A DNA stretch of 64,000 nt, taken from contig NZ_JBKFFP010000004.1 in NCBI RefSeq assembly GCF_046506625.1, positions 248,001-312,000 of the forward strand, read 5' to 3'. Source of the stretch: Zhengella sedimenti (lineage in GTDB: Bacteria; Pseudomonadota; Alphaproteobacteria; Rhizobiales; Rhizobiaceae). A model generated the notes under the pieces. It worked only from the letters and a program-made list of their open reading frames with translations. It searched no databases and had not been told where the DNA came from. A program made the translations under genes and the position numbers. This document shows positions 16,777-26,600 of the stretch, in pieces; position 1 is the first letter of the stretch; every line of letters starts with the position of its first letter.

Positions 16777-17295
16777 ATGCTGCGCTTGATCCGAACACTT
16801 TCGACCGGCCTTGCCATCGTGGCGGCGTTATGCGTCGTCGGGATGATGGGACTGACCGTTGTAGACGTGGCCTCTCGCGCGATGACCAACAGATCCATAC
16901 CGGGGGCGCAAGAAATCAGCGAGCAGTTGATTGTGGCGCTCGTATTTCTCGGCATGGCCTTTGCCTACCACAGACAGGAACACGTGGCCGTGACAATGTG
17001 TACCCGGGCCCTCCCGATCCCCACCCGTGGACCAGTACGACTGCTTGGGCGCTGCTTTCTACTCGGACTGCTCGTGTGGATGATTTGGGCTACCGGGCAC
17101 GAAGCGGTCCGGTCCTATGCCCAAGGCGAGTTCCGGTTTGGGCTGCTGCAGGTACCGGTCTGGCCAGCGCGGGCCGCAATCCCGATCGGCCTCGCGGCGC
17201 TGGCCCTGCAGGTTTTGGCAGACATGGCAACTATTATCGTCGCAATACGAGCCGGACGCGACGACCGCCCTGCCCCCACCGAAGGCTATTTCTGA
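16777..17295 (+). CDS. dctQ: TRAP transporter small permease DctQ (second set)
   Basis: A 172-residue four-helix membrane protein. VVDVASRAMTNRSIPGAQEI after helix 1 and AYHRQEHVAVTM after helix 2 match the DctQ family. It is 63 bases after dctP, with the hairpin between, and 7 bases before dctM. The ribosome site is weak (GAAG), in keeping with lower expression than dctP. Confidence 0.88.
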   Translation: MLRLIRTLSTGLAIVAALCVVGMMGLTVVDVASRAMTNRSIPGAQEISEQLIVALVFLGMAFAYHRQEHVAVTMCTRALPIPTRGPVRLLGRCFLLGLLVWMIWATGHEAVRSYAQGEFRFGLLQVPVWPARAAIPIGLAALALQVLADMATIIVAIRAGRDDRPAPTEGYF

Positions 17296-17302
17296 GAGCA
17301 TC

Positions 17303-18631
17303 ATGGGCACCGAACTGATCCTTGTCATTGTGCTGATCTCGCTCGTCGTTCTACTTGCGATCGAGGTTCCTGTGGCTTTCTGTCTGGCGGGCAGCGGTAT
17401 ACTCGGTCTGGTATTGCTACGCGGGACCTCGGTCGCCGGCGCCACGATGGCCAGCCTACCGTACCAGGCAACTTCATCCTTTACCCTGACAGTTGTGCCG
17501 ATGTTCGTCCTGATGGGCATGTTTGCGATGCAGGCGAACGTGGCCGAGGACCTGTTCCGACTGACCAATCGTGCTCTAAGGTTTCTGCGCGGCGGCGTCG
17601 CGGTCGCGACCATCGTCACGTGTGCTGGCTTTGCGGCGGTCTGCGGCTCGAGCGTCGCAACTGCGGCAACTGTCGGACGGCTTACGATCGACGAAATGCG
17701 CCGTTACGGTTTTTCGGGCGGCTTTGCGGGGGCGCTGGTAGCCTCGGCCGGCACCCTTGGCGTGATGATTCCGCCGTCCATCGCACTTGTCCTCTTCGGC
17801 ATCATCTCCAATGAATCCATCGGCGCGCTGCTGTTGGCAGGGATCGTGCCGGGGATTGTATCGGCAGTCATAATGGCGCTCGGAGTGCTGATACTTGCAC
17901 GGTTTGGCTACGGCTTCGATCCCGCCATCGCCCGCGAGGTGGATAAATCCGCACCGGTTTCATCCGCGCGTTCATATAGCGGCATCGTGAAGCTCGCCCT
18001 GCTGTTCGCGATCGTGATCGGCGGCATTTATTCAGGCGTCATAACCGCGACAGAGGCTGCGGCAATTGGAGCGATGGCATCCTTCGCCATGCTGGTCCTA
18101 AGCGCACTCAAACGGGAGTTGAGATTTTGGCCCGCCCTCGCCGAAGCACTGTCCAGTACCGCATCGTTGTCGTCCATGGTCTTTGCCATCCTTATCGGCG
18201 CGAGCATCTTCTCCTATTTTCTCGTGACGGCAGGCGTACCGGGTGACTTCGCGGACTGGGTTCTTGGCTTCGACATTTCCCCGTCGCTGCTGGTGCTTCT
18301 GATGCTCTGCTCGCTCATCCCGTTGGGCATGATCCTCGACGGCGTGTCGATCCAGTTGATTACCGTGCCCCTCTTTTACCCCGTGGTCGTGACCGAACTC
18401 GGTTTCGATGGCCTCTGGTACGCGATCCTGACGGTGAAGATGATCGAACTCGGGCTCATCACTCCGCCGGTCGGCGTGAACGCCTTTATCGTCGCCAACC
18501 TCGTTGGCCGCGGCGGACTCGAACAGGTGTTCAGGAGCCTGTCCATTTTCGTGGTCATCGACCTGATCATATTCGGCGTTCTTTTCGCCTTTCCTGGAAT
18601 CGTAACGTGGCTGCCGGACCGGATGCACTGA
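17303..18631 (+). CDS. dctM: TRAP transporter large permease DctM (second set)
   Basis: A 442-residue multi-helix permease with DctM hallmarks: VPMFVLMGMFAMQ near residue 65, CGSSVATAATVG near 115, MIPPSIALVLFG near 152, and LITPPVGVNAFIVANL near 392. The ATG at 17303 is chosen because it gives the family-standard N-terminus (helix, then IEVPVAFCLAG). The longer open frame upstream overlaps dctQ and is discounted. It partners the preceding DctP and DctQ. Confidence 0.92.
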   Translation: MGTELILVIVLISLVVLLAIEVPVAFCLAGSGILGLVLLRGTSVAGATMASLPYQATSSFTLTVVPMFVLMGMFAMQANVAEDLFRLTNRALRFLRGGVAVATIVTCAGFAAVCGSSVATAATVGRLTIDEMRRYGFSGGFAGALVASAGTLGVMIPPSIALVLFGIISNESIGALLLAGIVPGIVSAVIMALGVLILARFGYGFDPAIAREVDKSAPVSSARSYSGIVKLALLFAIVIGGIYSGVITATEAAAIGAMASFAMLVLSALKRELRFWPALAEALSSTASLSSMVFAILIGASIFSYFLVTAGVPGDFADWVLGFDISPSLLVLLMLCSLIPLGMILDGVSIQLITVPLFYPVVVTELGFDGLWYAILTVKMIELGLITPPVGVNAFIVANLVGRGGLEQVFRSLSIFVVIDLIIFGVLFAFPGIVTWLPDRMH

Positions 18632-18645
18632 CAAGGAGCGAGCCA

Positions 18646-19494
18646 ATGGATGAACCCAAAAGCGTACCTGCCCCGCAGGAAATCGTGCTGCAGAACGAAT
18701 ACGGGAGGATCATCGTCATGGATTCGATCACCTTCTCGGACCATCGCAACAACAGCGGTGACGTTCTTGTCGGTGCGTCGTTTTGCGGAATGCTCTCCGT
18801 TCGCTGGCCGTTGCGGGTGAACCCCAAGGGTGTGATCTGCCACGCTGCCGGACCAGGGTTGGAACGTGCGGGTGAGAACGGGCTTTTCGCTCTGGAGGCA
18901 GACGGCATCCCCGGTGCGACGGCCGAAACGATGTCGTGCCGGATCGCCGATGGGCACGACATGTATACCAATGGAATTGTCGACAGGGTCAACGACCGTG
19001 CGGACCTGTTGGGGATCGCTCCGGGCATGCCCGTCAAGGAAGCCGCGCGGAGAATGCTCGAACGCTGGCGCACCCTGCCCGACGTCTACAAACCCTGCGT
19101 CATCGCCTACGAAGGCCCCGAAGGCATAGTCATGGCCATGGGATCGGTCACCTTCATCACGACCGAACATCGCGGACGGGTTGTCTGTGCCGGCTCCCAC
19201 TTCGGCCGAACTTCCGCAGCCTACAGCTCCCGCTTTGATCTGGCCGGAGTGTTCTGCAACGACGGCGGCATGTGCAAGGACCAGTCCGGCATTTCGGGTT
19301 TGCAGGTTCTCGATGAAACGGGCGTACCCGGTGCAGCTGTTTCGACCGATAGCGCGCGGATCGGTGACGGAATGAGCACGTATCGTGACGGCGTTGTGTC
19401 CGCCCATAATATTGCTGCCGGGCGCGCAGGCGTGAAACCGGGCATGCCTGCTACAGAGGCGGCAATACTCATGTTGAATGCTTATTCGAATTGA
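18646..19494 (+). CDS. tandem-duplicated-domain protein of unknown function, copy 2
   Basis: A 282-residue paralogue of the protein at 10934-11800, with the same two-half architecture and no recognisable family. The C-terminal half is best conserved: GSH at 183-185, NDGG at 205-208, KDQSGISGL, ARIGDG at 237-242, and GMP..EAA near 266-273. In the N-terminal half the GSH equivalent reads GAS (43-45), so a His is lost there, while IPGA and RIADG (99-103) remain. The two halves have therefore diverged, perhaps leaving one active site. AAGGAG lies about 9 bases upstream. It is the last gene of the operon. Confidence 0.83.
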   Translation: MDEPKSVPAPQEIVLQNEYGRIIVMDSITFSDHRNNSGDVLVGASFCGMLSVRWPLRVNPKGVICHAAGPGLERAGENGLFALEADGIPGATAETMSCRIADGHDMYTNGIVDRVNDRADLLGIAPGMPVKEAARRMLERWRTLPDVYKPCVIAYEGPEGIVMAMGSVTFITTEHRGRVVCAGSHFGRTSAAYSSRFDLAGVFCNDGGMCKDQSGISGLQVLDETGVPGAAVSTDSARIGDGMSTYRDGVVSAHNIAAGRAGVKPGMPATEAAILMLNAYSN

Positions 19495-19796
19495 TCGGGC
19501 CTTCCAGAAAGTTCCTCAGCGACCGAAACGACGGCCAGCGAGCTTCTAGAGAACGTTCGATCCCGGTCCCACTCCCTCCGCCACCTGGCCCACCGAAAGC
19601 GTTCTACCGGTCCGGAAGTGGGCGGCTAGGTTTCCGGCTTCAAATGGTGATGGCGGGCAGTTGCAGGGGCGTGATTGGTCCTTCCAGATCACTTTCGACG
19701 AACGTCAGCTTCGCGGCCAGTCCCGACGAATGTCACGAAATCGATTTCATTGTCCCCAAAAGAAGCGGTCGCCTTCACCGCAGAACAGCGATCAAC
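19495..19796. other. intergenic region between convergent transcription units
   Basis: About 300 bases between the end of the catabolic operon and the end of the FadL-like gene. No gene is supported and no T-run terminator stands out. Confidence 0.4.
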
Positions 19797-20966
19797 TCAA
19801 AACCTGAGCTTTGCCTTGGCGCTGAAACCGTAGAGCACGTCATTGCCGAATGTCGCCGTGAAACCGACGGGATTGGGAATTCCACCGGGCAGTACCATGG
19901 TGCTGAGCGCGCCGCCGGTCATCACACCGATATTTGCGCCAAACGACAACTCCACATTGTCATTGGGAATGATGACGACGGTCGCGTCAGCCACCCATGT
20001 ATCGGTCTGGGAGGTAAATCCCTGTGTTGCACCCTGGTCCCAGGTCAGGCTGGTCGCCAGGGAAACGGCATCGTTGAACTGGTGGGCAACACCAAGCGTG
20101 ACCGTGAACGTGTCTTTCCACAGGAGTGTCAGCGCACTCACCGCAGCCGGAGCTCCACATGCCGGCACGCCTGCAGGGCACAGCCACATATTGTCGGTGA
20201 CACTCCAGTCGGTCCATTTGACCGAACCGAAAGCGAGCCAGCCCGGCGCAATGCCCGAGCGCACCTTCAACTCTATCGATTGCGGCATCGAAATGTTGCC
20301 GAAGATCGGGATGATCGCCGGCCCGGCGCTAAGCGTCCCGGACATCCGGTAGTCGATCTCCGAATTGTAGATCAGGCTGGCCCTCAGCGCATATTCAGGA
20401 ATTTCGAAGGCAACACCGGCGCGCCAGCCGATCCCGCTGTCGCTGACAGCGGTGCGAGCCATTGCACCAACCCCGATTGCCCGCGTCAGTTCATAGTCGA
20501 TCGTCTGGTAAGAGACACCACCTATGAAATGAAGCTGACCCTTTGACAATTGGTATCGGGCACTGCAGGTCAGACCATAGTCCTGTGAAGAGAAATGCTG
20601 CTCGACGGCCGATGCAGCATAGGTCCAAAATGCACCATAGTCGGCATGCCCGCCCCAAGGTTCGCGATAACTTGCCATGCAAGCCGCGGTGTCTCCCAGC
20701 CGGGCCGTCATGCTCAAGCGCGGGATGGCAAACGCTTCGGCCTCAGTAGCGTCGATGCTTGGCCCGAACACGCCGACGATGTTGTTGAGCGTACGCTGCG
20801 GAGCGATGTAGCGAACGGCAGATTCAAAGGAAATGGCCTTTTCCTGAAACAGAAAGTCCCAATCCTGCTCACCTGTGTCGTATCCGCCGGCGAATGCCGG
20901 TGCCGGGACAAGAATTGCCAGAGCAGCCAGTGCTGCGCTCAACATTGGCTGCATCAGCTTTCTCAA
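19797..20966 (-). CDS. FadL/TodX-type outer-membrane transport protein
   Basis: A beta-barrel channel of the OmpP1/FadL family for hydrophobic compounds such as fatty acids or aromatics. The mature sequence starts with GGYDTGEQDWDFLFQEKAI and alternates short amphipathic strands, ending in the C-terminal Phe (AKLRF) needed for barrel insertion. The likely start is TTG at 20966, giving MRKLMQPML and a proper signal peptide ending PAFA; the ATG at 20954 lacks positive charge, and an ATG at 21035 would add an atypical leader. It probably imports a hydrophobic substrate. The P450 and acyltransferase upstream on the same strand may act on such molecules. Confidence 0.85.
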   Translation of the reverse strand: MRKLMQPMLSAALAALAILVPAPAFAGGYDTGEQDWDFLFQEKAISFESAVRYIAPQRTLNNIVGVFGPSIDATEAEAFAIPRLSMTARLGDTAACMASYREPWGGHADYGAFWTYAASAVEQHFSSQDYGLTCSARYQLSKGQLHFIGGVSYQTIDYELTRAIGVGAMARTAVSDSGIGWRAGVAFEIPEYALRASLIYNSEIDYRMSGTLSAGPAIIPIFGNISMPQSIELKVRSGIAPGWLAFGSVKWTDWSVTDNMWLCPAGVPACGAPAAVSALTLLWKDTFTVTLGVAHQFNDAVSLATSLTWDQGATQGFTSQTDTWVADATVVIIPNDNVELSFGANIGVMTGGALSTMVLPGGIPNPVGFTATFGNDVLYGFSAKAKLRF

Positions 20967-21088
20967 TATCGCCGTCCCTGCATATGTGTTTCCGGCATAG
21001 ACACCCTGCCCGCGCCCGTCCGACCTGATCCCCATCCGAAACGTCGATCCGAAGCAACATTCCGGTACAGATCAGGGTTCCTTTATAT

Positions 21089-21117
21089 ATTCAATCTCTT
21101 GAATCTATCGCTGTCAA
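21089..21117 (-). promoter_or_regulatory. promoter with embedded inverted repeat for the FadL-like gene
   Basis: On the minus strand TTGACA (21117-21112) and TTGAAT (21094-21089) are 17 bases apart. The -10 is one arm of a perfect ATTCAA-N4-TTGAAT repeat (21089-21104), a likely operator. It lies between the P450 stop and the fadL-like start, so the channel gene can be transcribed separately. Confidence 0.5.
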
Positions 21118-21180
21118 TCCATGCTGAAGAGGGGCTTCGGGATTGGTGGCAGCTCAGATGCAGCAAGAACGGATTCCGCT

Positions 21181-22581
21181 CTAGTCGACAATCTGCAAGT
21201 ATTTGTGGATGTTTCCGGTAAGCCGGGACGTTCGGTAGTTCCCGTCCAGCCTCTTGAGCATGACCGGAAGTTCGCGTCCCGGGCGTACTGTAACCGCGAC
21301 CTTCATCGACACCGCTGATCCATCCGGAATCTCTGGTTGCCAACGGGCCATGACGCTCGCGATTATCGTTTTGAGAAAGGCGAGAGCGAACCAGATGCCC
21401 AGGCAACGCCGCGGTCCCGCACTGAAGGTCAGCCATTGATATGGTGATCGGGAGATGCTGCTCCAGCGCTCCGGAACAAAACGGTCAGGGTCGGGATACA
21501 GAACGGCGTCGCGATTTGTCATCCAGGCACTGATCAGCATCTGTGAGCCGACCGGGATTTCATGACCCAGGATTTCCGTATCGGTGTGAGTTTTTCTACG
21601 CTGGATCGGCGCGGGAGGAACCAATCGAAGCGCTTCTTTTATGACTCCGTCCAGAAAAGGGAGGTTCATTATCACGCTGATATCGGATGGAGATATGGAA
21701 TCGTAGCCGCTTACCTCTTCGTGAAGTTTTCTCGCGACATCAGGGTGGGTGGCAATGAGGACGAGCAGCCATGTAAGGATCGAGGTGGACGTGTCGTATG
21801 ATGCCCCGAGCATGGTCCAACCATAGCCGGCGATACGGTCCGCTGATGCCGATTGTCCAAATTCATCCGGTGCATTTGTTATTGTCGACAGCACATCCGA
21901 CTTGGCTTCGAAACCGTCCCGCGTTTTGCCCCAATCGACGATTGCATCGTAGGTGGCCTTGGCTTGTCGATGCAGTTTCGAAAATGGTGGCCTGCCATAT
22001 TTTGCCGCAATCAGACTGGCGAGCGAAGCTCCGCTCAACCTGCCGTGTTGTTCCACCATATTGGCGGCGTGGATACCTTTGACGATATCCGGATCTCTGA
22101 ACATTCCTTGAGATGCCAGAATTTTCATCAGGATGTTGATCCGGGGAATAATATTGATGACTTCATCCGTCGGCCATCGATCCAGTTGATCCATGACGAC
22201 CTCGGAAATGACAGGGTAGACTTCTTCGACGATTTTTTTCCGAAACAACGGCCCGAACAACTTTATATAGTGTTCATATTCCGCGCCATTCGCGCTGAAA
22301 TAGCCCTGCCTGAGGTGATTGTGGGTAGAGTTTCTATAGCCTTTGACTATTATGCCGCCGTTCCGAAAGGTGTCATAGTTTTTCAGGATCTGCTCAGCAT
22401 ATTGCGATCCCACGACGTGAAATATTGGCGCGCGTTTCTTTCTTGTCGATAACGATATCTCGGTGAAGTTGCCATGACGACTTGTGATGGCACGTGAAGC
22501 CGACAACGGATCAAATAGCAATTGCGCAATGGCTCCATAGGCTTGGAGCCCTTTCAACCTGGTGCCAGTTGACATCTGCAT
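21181..22581 (-). CDS. cytochrome P450
   Basis: A 466-residue heme-thiolate monooxygenase. The heme loop FSAGPRRCLG (about residue 400) contains the cysteine ligand, the K-helix reads KEALRLVPP (about 327-335, ExxR), and the I-helix oxygen-activation segment reads GASYDTSTSILTW near 265. The PERW meander motif is also present. No N-terminal membrane anchor or fused reductase is present, so separate ferredoxin partners are needed; none is in the window. The DNA is clearly AT-richer than the flanks. It lies 36 bases after the acyltransferase stop, in the same direction, suggesting a two-gene operon acting on a lipid or other hydrophobic compound. Confidence 0.93.
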   Translation of the reverse strand: MQMSTGTRLKGLQAYGAIAQLLFDPLSASRAITSRHGNFTEISLSTRKKRAPIFHVVGSQYAEQILKNYDTFRNGGIIVKGYRNSTHNHLRQGYFSANGAEYEHYIKLFGPLFRKKIVEEVYPVISEVVMDQLDRWPTDEVINIIPRINILMKILASQGMFRDPDIVKGIHAANMVEQHGRLSGASLASLIAAKYGRPPFSKLHRQAKATYDAIVDWGKTRDGFEAKSDVLSTITNAPDEFGQSASADRIAGYGWTMLGASYDTSTSILTWLLVLIATHPDVARKLHEEVSGYDSISPSDISVIMNLPFLDGVIKEALRLVPPAPIQRRKTHTDTEILGHEIPVGSQMLISAWMTNRDAVLYPDPDRFVPERWSSISRSPYQWLTFSAGPRRCLGIWFALAFLKTIIASVMARWQPEIPDGSAVSMKVAVTVRPGRELPVMLKRLDGNYRTSRLTGNIHKYLQIVD

Positions 22582-22617
22582 CTCGTGCGACTTCCTTTGA
22601 ATGGGCCTTTGGCCGTT

Positions 22618-23325
22618 TCATGGTCTTTCGGCGGGCATGATGACCGAGCGTCCGACCGTTCGGTCGGCAGTATCCGTCAGTGTATTCATTTGATGTTCCA
22701 GAGCACACCGGACTTCTTCGATCTGCGCAGGAGAAGCCATGCGATCGACTTCGATGGGGGTACCAACAATGAAAACGCCGCGTCCCAAGGGGAGCGGCAA
22801 CATGAAGCGGTCCCAACTCGAGAGTATGATGGCATTCGAGCAGGAATAGGCCGCCGGCACCAATGGACAACCGGATAGCTTCGCCAATTCAACGACACCT
22901 GTCTTCACCCTCATTCTCGGTCCACGCGAGCCATCGGGAGTAAGGCCGACGCAATGGCCAGAAGCAAGCACCCGGAGAATCCTGCGCGCAACATTCGAAG
23001 CGCCGGCCATTCGCGAGCGTTGTATCACGTTGATCTTGAATCTTTCGGCCGTAGCGAGCGCAAGTCGTCCGTCACGGCTTGTCGAGCCGACAACCCAAAG
23101 CGGCCTGGTTGATGGCCAGAATTTGGGCATCATCAATTGCCGACCGTGCCAGACGCAAAGGATGATGGGTTTTTCGCCCACGAATTCTTGAAGCGTGTCG
23201 TTTCGGGCATCAAGATACTGCCATCGATTTGAATAAAATACCATATTTATATATATTCTTCCAAAAAATGAAGCAATATTGCGCAAATAAGGATTGGAAA
23301 GAGCACCTCTTATATTTCGTTTCAA
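22618..23325 (-). CDS. DUF374-type lysophospholipid acyltransferase-like protein
   Basis: A 235-residue protein of the DUF374 group of PlsC/LPLAT-related acyltransferases. CVWHGRQLMMPKF (about residue 57) occupies the catalytic His position, and LTPDGSRGPRM (about residue 125) matches the acceptor-binding block seen in Kdo/lipid-A-type and DUF374 acyltransferases. One hydrophobic segment near the N-terminus may bind the membrane. The start is a TTG with a GGGGGGCGAG stretch upstream. It is probably cotranscribed with the P450 and shares its low GC content. Confidence 0.78.
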   Translation of the reverse strand: MKRNIRGALSNPYLRNIASFFGRIYINMVFYSNRWQYLDARNDTLQEFVGEKPIILCVWHGRQLMMPKFWPSTRPLWVVGSTSRDGRLALATAERFKINVIQRSRMAGASNVARRILRVLASGHCVGLTPDGSRGPRMRVKTGVVELAKLSGCPLVPAAYSCSNAIILSSWDRFMLPLPLGRGVFIVGTPIEVDRMASPAQIEEVRCALEHQMNTLTDTADRTVGRSVIMPAERP

Positions 23326-23627
23326 GATTCTCGCCCCCCAACTTTTTGATCTTTATGCTGCACTGCAAAACAAGATGCACACGACATTATTTTATAAATC
23401 AATGCACTAGGAAATACGCATCCGATCCTGCGCGCATGTTTTTCGAACAAATAGCGATCCGGCCGATAGCGGGCATCGCGGACATCAGCATCGCTCACTT
23501 CGGCCGCTTCCGTCCGCATGGCCCACCACCCGGGCCTCTGTCGGTCAGCCACGGCCCGGCGCCGGTCAGGACGGCGGAATCATCGTCCGGCCGACGCGGC
23601 CTGGATCCTGACACAGGCCGCGCCGTC
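23326..23627. other. AT-rich intergenic region upstream of the acyltransferase-P450 pair
   Basis: About 300 bases between the acyltransferase start and the stop codon of the giant repeat protein, both on the minus strand. The part from 23335 to 23430 is very AT-rich (for example TTATAAAATAATG on the minus strand) and probably holds the promoter of the acyltransferase-P450 pair. No gene is supported. Confidence 0.4.
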
Positions 23628-26600
23628 TTACCTGATAGGCACCGGAACCGGTTGCGGCCGGATCATCTGCAGCCTCATGCAGCTGAAGCCCGCATTGTTG
23701 GGCAACGGAATCCTCGCCATGCCGGTCGGGCAGACGCAAATCCCGCGGACCATCGTTCCGCCAATGCATTGCGGCTGCGCCGGTACGGGGGTCGGCCGGT
23801 TAGGCACCGGAGTAGGCACAGGCGCTGGTGCAGGCAAGCAACGATAGTGGTTGCGCGCGAGCCTCTGGCGGTTCCAGCCGCGTGGGCAGATGCACTGGTT
23901 GCGATTGTCGACGCGACCGCCCTCGCAGACGACCGGCGACACTTGCGGCGGGCTGCAGCGGTAATGGTCGCGCGCGAGCGTCTGGCGATTCCAGCCACGC
24001 GGACAGACGCACTGGTTGCGATTGTCGACGCGACCGCCCTCGCAGATGATCGGCGAAGGTTGCGGCGGCGGATTGCAACGATAATGGTCGCGTGCGAGCC
24101 TCTGGCGGTTCCAGCCGCGCGGACAGATGCATTGGTTGCGGCTGTCTACCGACCCGCCCTCGCAGATGACCGGCGAAGGTTGTGGCGGCGGGCTGCAGCG
24201 GTAATGGTCGCGCGCGAGCCTCTGGCGGTTCCAGCCGGAGGGACAGATGCACCGGTTGCGGCTGTCCACCGACCCGCCCTCGCAGATGATCGGCGATGGT
24301 TGCGGCGGCGCAACTATGACGCATTCGCCGTCACGCTCGACCATCGGACTTGGGCAAACACACTCGCCACTGCCGCGCATATGGGTGAAGCCGGGCCGGC
24401 ATTCCGGCAAGACAACCGAGACGCAGGCGCGGTCATTGGCCGGATTGATATCCTCGGCTTCAGCGCCGCCGCCGAGCAGCTTCGACAGCAGGGCGCGGTC
24501 GATCCGTGTACCGGGAGAAAGATTGAGGTTGGCAATTGCCGCATTCGCCGCATCGCGGGTCTTTCGCCCCATGATGCCGTCGATCGGGCCCGGATCATAG
24601 CCGAGTTGATCGAGCGTGCGCTGGAGCGTTCGGATGTCGTCGCGCGACAATCGCAAATCGCCGGCGTCCGGGCGATAGATCTCGACGCAGTTTTCCGCCG
24701 AACGGTTTCCGCCGCGACGCGGCAGGGTCATGTCGAGCGAAAGCACGGACAGCACCTGCCCGCGACCGGCAACGACCGCGCCCGGCTCCACGACACAGTC
24801 GATCGTCTGGCCGGACTGCGTGCAGGATGCACGCCCGGAGACGCGATTGAGCGTCGCGCCGGCCACCGACAAGGTGTCGCGGATGGCAATGCGTCCATTG
24901 AACGGCGTGTTGTTCTGGTTCGAAACCGTGATCTGGAACCGGCAATTCTCCTGTCCGTCGCAATTGCCGACCGTGCGCTTGGCAATCGCCAGATCGAGCG
25001 GCTTGACAATGGGCACGCAGCGGCCGGCCGCATTGCGTTCCAGCCCATCGGGACAGGGCTCTGGCCGTGGCTTGGCGAGAATTGTCGTCGTGAAACACGC
25101 CCGCTTGCGCATCGGACCGGGCTGCTGCTCGATTGACCCGGGAGAAGACTTGCGTATCCACTCGATCGTGCTGCAGGCGGTCTTTTCCAACGGGGTTTCC
25201 GGCGGCTCTTTCAGGTCGGGAGCGACCGAGCCTTCGAGACGAACGGCAATCTGCTCTCCGGGCTGAACGAAGCAATCATCGGCCCGGCATGTAAATCCGG
25301 TGGCCTGCGGCGTGGAACAGGACCATGCCGATGGCAAGCAGCCGCTCGCGGTTGAACTGATCACCGGTTTGGGGAATTGCGACCCGGCCGGGAGGGTGCC
25401 GTCGATCCTGAGCGGTCCGCGATAGGCCTCTTCCCGCACGGTTGCCGTGAACTGGTAGAAGGTGCAGCCGGGCGGCGTGCAGGTTCCCGTTCCGATGGCG
25501 TCGTAGTCAATGTTGCTGAGATCGGCCATCGACAACCGCGCCCTGTAGCAGGAGGCATGGGGAGCCTGCTTCAGCACCTGGTTTTCGACCTGCACGTAGG
25601 AACAGTTCACGATCCATGGGTGCCGGCGCTCGGAGACCGTCAATTGCGTCTGTGCGTCGACATGCTGGTACCAAGCCGGCGTGGCCCGGATCGACAGATC
25701 GAGCTGAATCGACCCTCCGGCCGGAATATGGGCATCGGCGATCGTACAGATTGCCGGATTGCTGCCTTGGCAGGTCCATCCTCCGGGCGCTTTCGGGAAC
25801 CAGTTGTCCAATTTCCATCCGGTCGGCAGTTCCTCGCGAAGCGTGATCGGGCCGTCATAGGGCTGCCCGTTCGTTGCCGACACGGAGATCGTGAAGGCGC
25901 ACAGGTGATCGAAGCGGCATTCGTGACCCGCCTTGCTTCCACCTGTCAGTTCGACATCGCTCGGTCCGGTCTTGGTAATCTTGAGATTCGGCCGCAACGA
26001 AACCGTCGAGCATGCCTCGCGGATGATCGTGCCATCGGTCGTGCGCTCAAGCGTGTCGTCGTCGAACGCAGCATCGCGGAACGTCGGCAGGGCGGATTCC
26101 AGCATTGCATCGGTGATCTCGCCGGTTTCGTCGAGCTTGCCGTTGCTGCCCTTGATGCCTTGGTCCTTCTTGTAGGCCATGACCGCGGCAATTTCCGCGA
26201 TGTTGAGCGGAGTGTCGGGCTCGGAAAGCAGGTCATGGGTCATCTGCTTTTCGGCGATCAACAGACTGCGCACGAACGAAAGCTTCTTTTCATAGCTCCA
26301 CGATGTGGGATCGGTGTCATACAGTTCGATCCTGGCGCAGTTTTCGAGCGACGCGTTTGACCCCGCCCACATCTGGCTGATCGTCGCCGAAACGCGGATC
26401 GTCCGGCTTTCGCCCGGTTTCAACGGTGTGTTCGTGGTGCACAGCAGGACTTCAAGCGTACCTTCGCGGCCGCAATTCAAGGCCGGATCGGCATCGATCT
26501 TCTTCACCTCGATCCCGTCCGCGCTGTCGGAATGGTCCCAGATTTCCAGCAGGCCCTCGTAGGCCCCCTTCCCTTCGTTGCGCACGGTAATCGTGAAGTC

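Noticed and set aside
21089..21117. promoter assigned to the P450
   Set aside because: It points away from the P450 coding start; on the minus strand it lies downstream of the P450 and upstream of the FadL-like gene.
23832..24308. possible CRISPR array
   Set aside because: The 117-120-base units are in frame, code for Cys-rich repeats and have no spacers of unique sequence; they are coding repeats.
23229..25136. 635-codon open frame on the plus strand
   Set aside because: Antisense to the acyltransferase start and the Cys-repeat region of the giant gene; its internal repeats only mirror the coding repeats.
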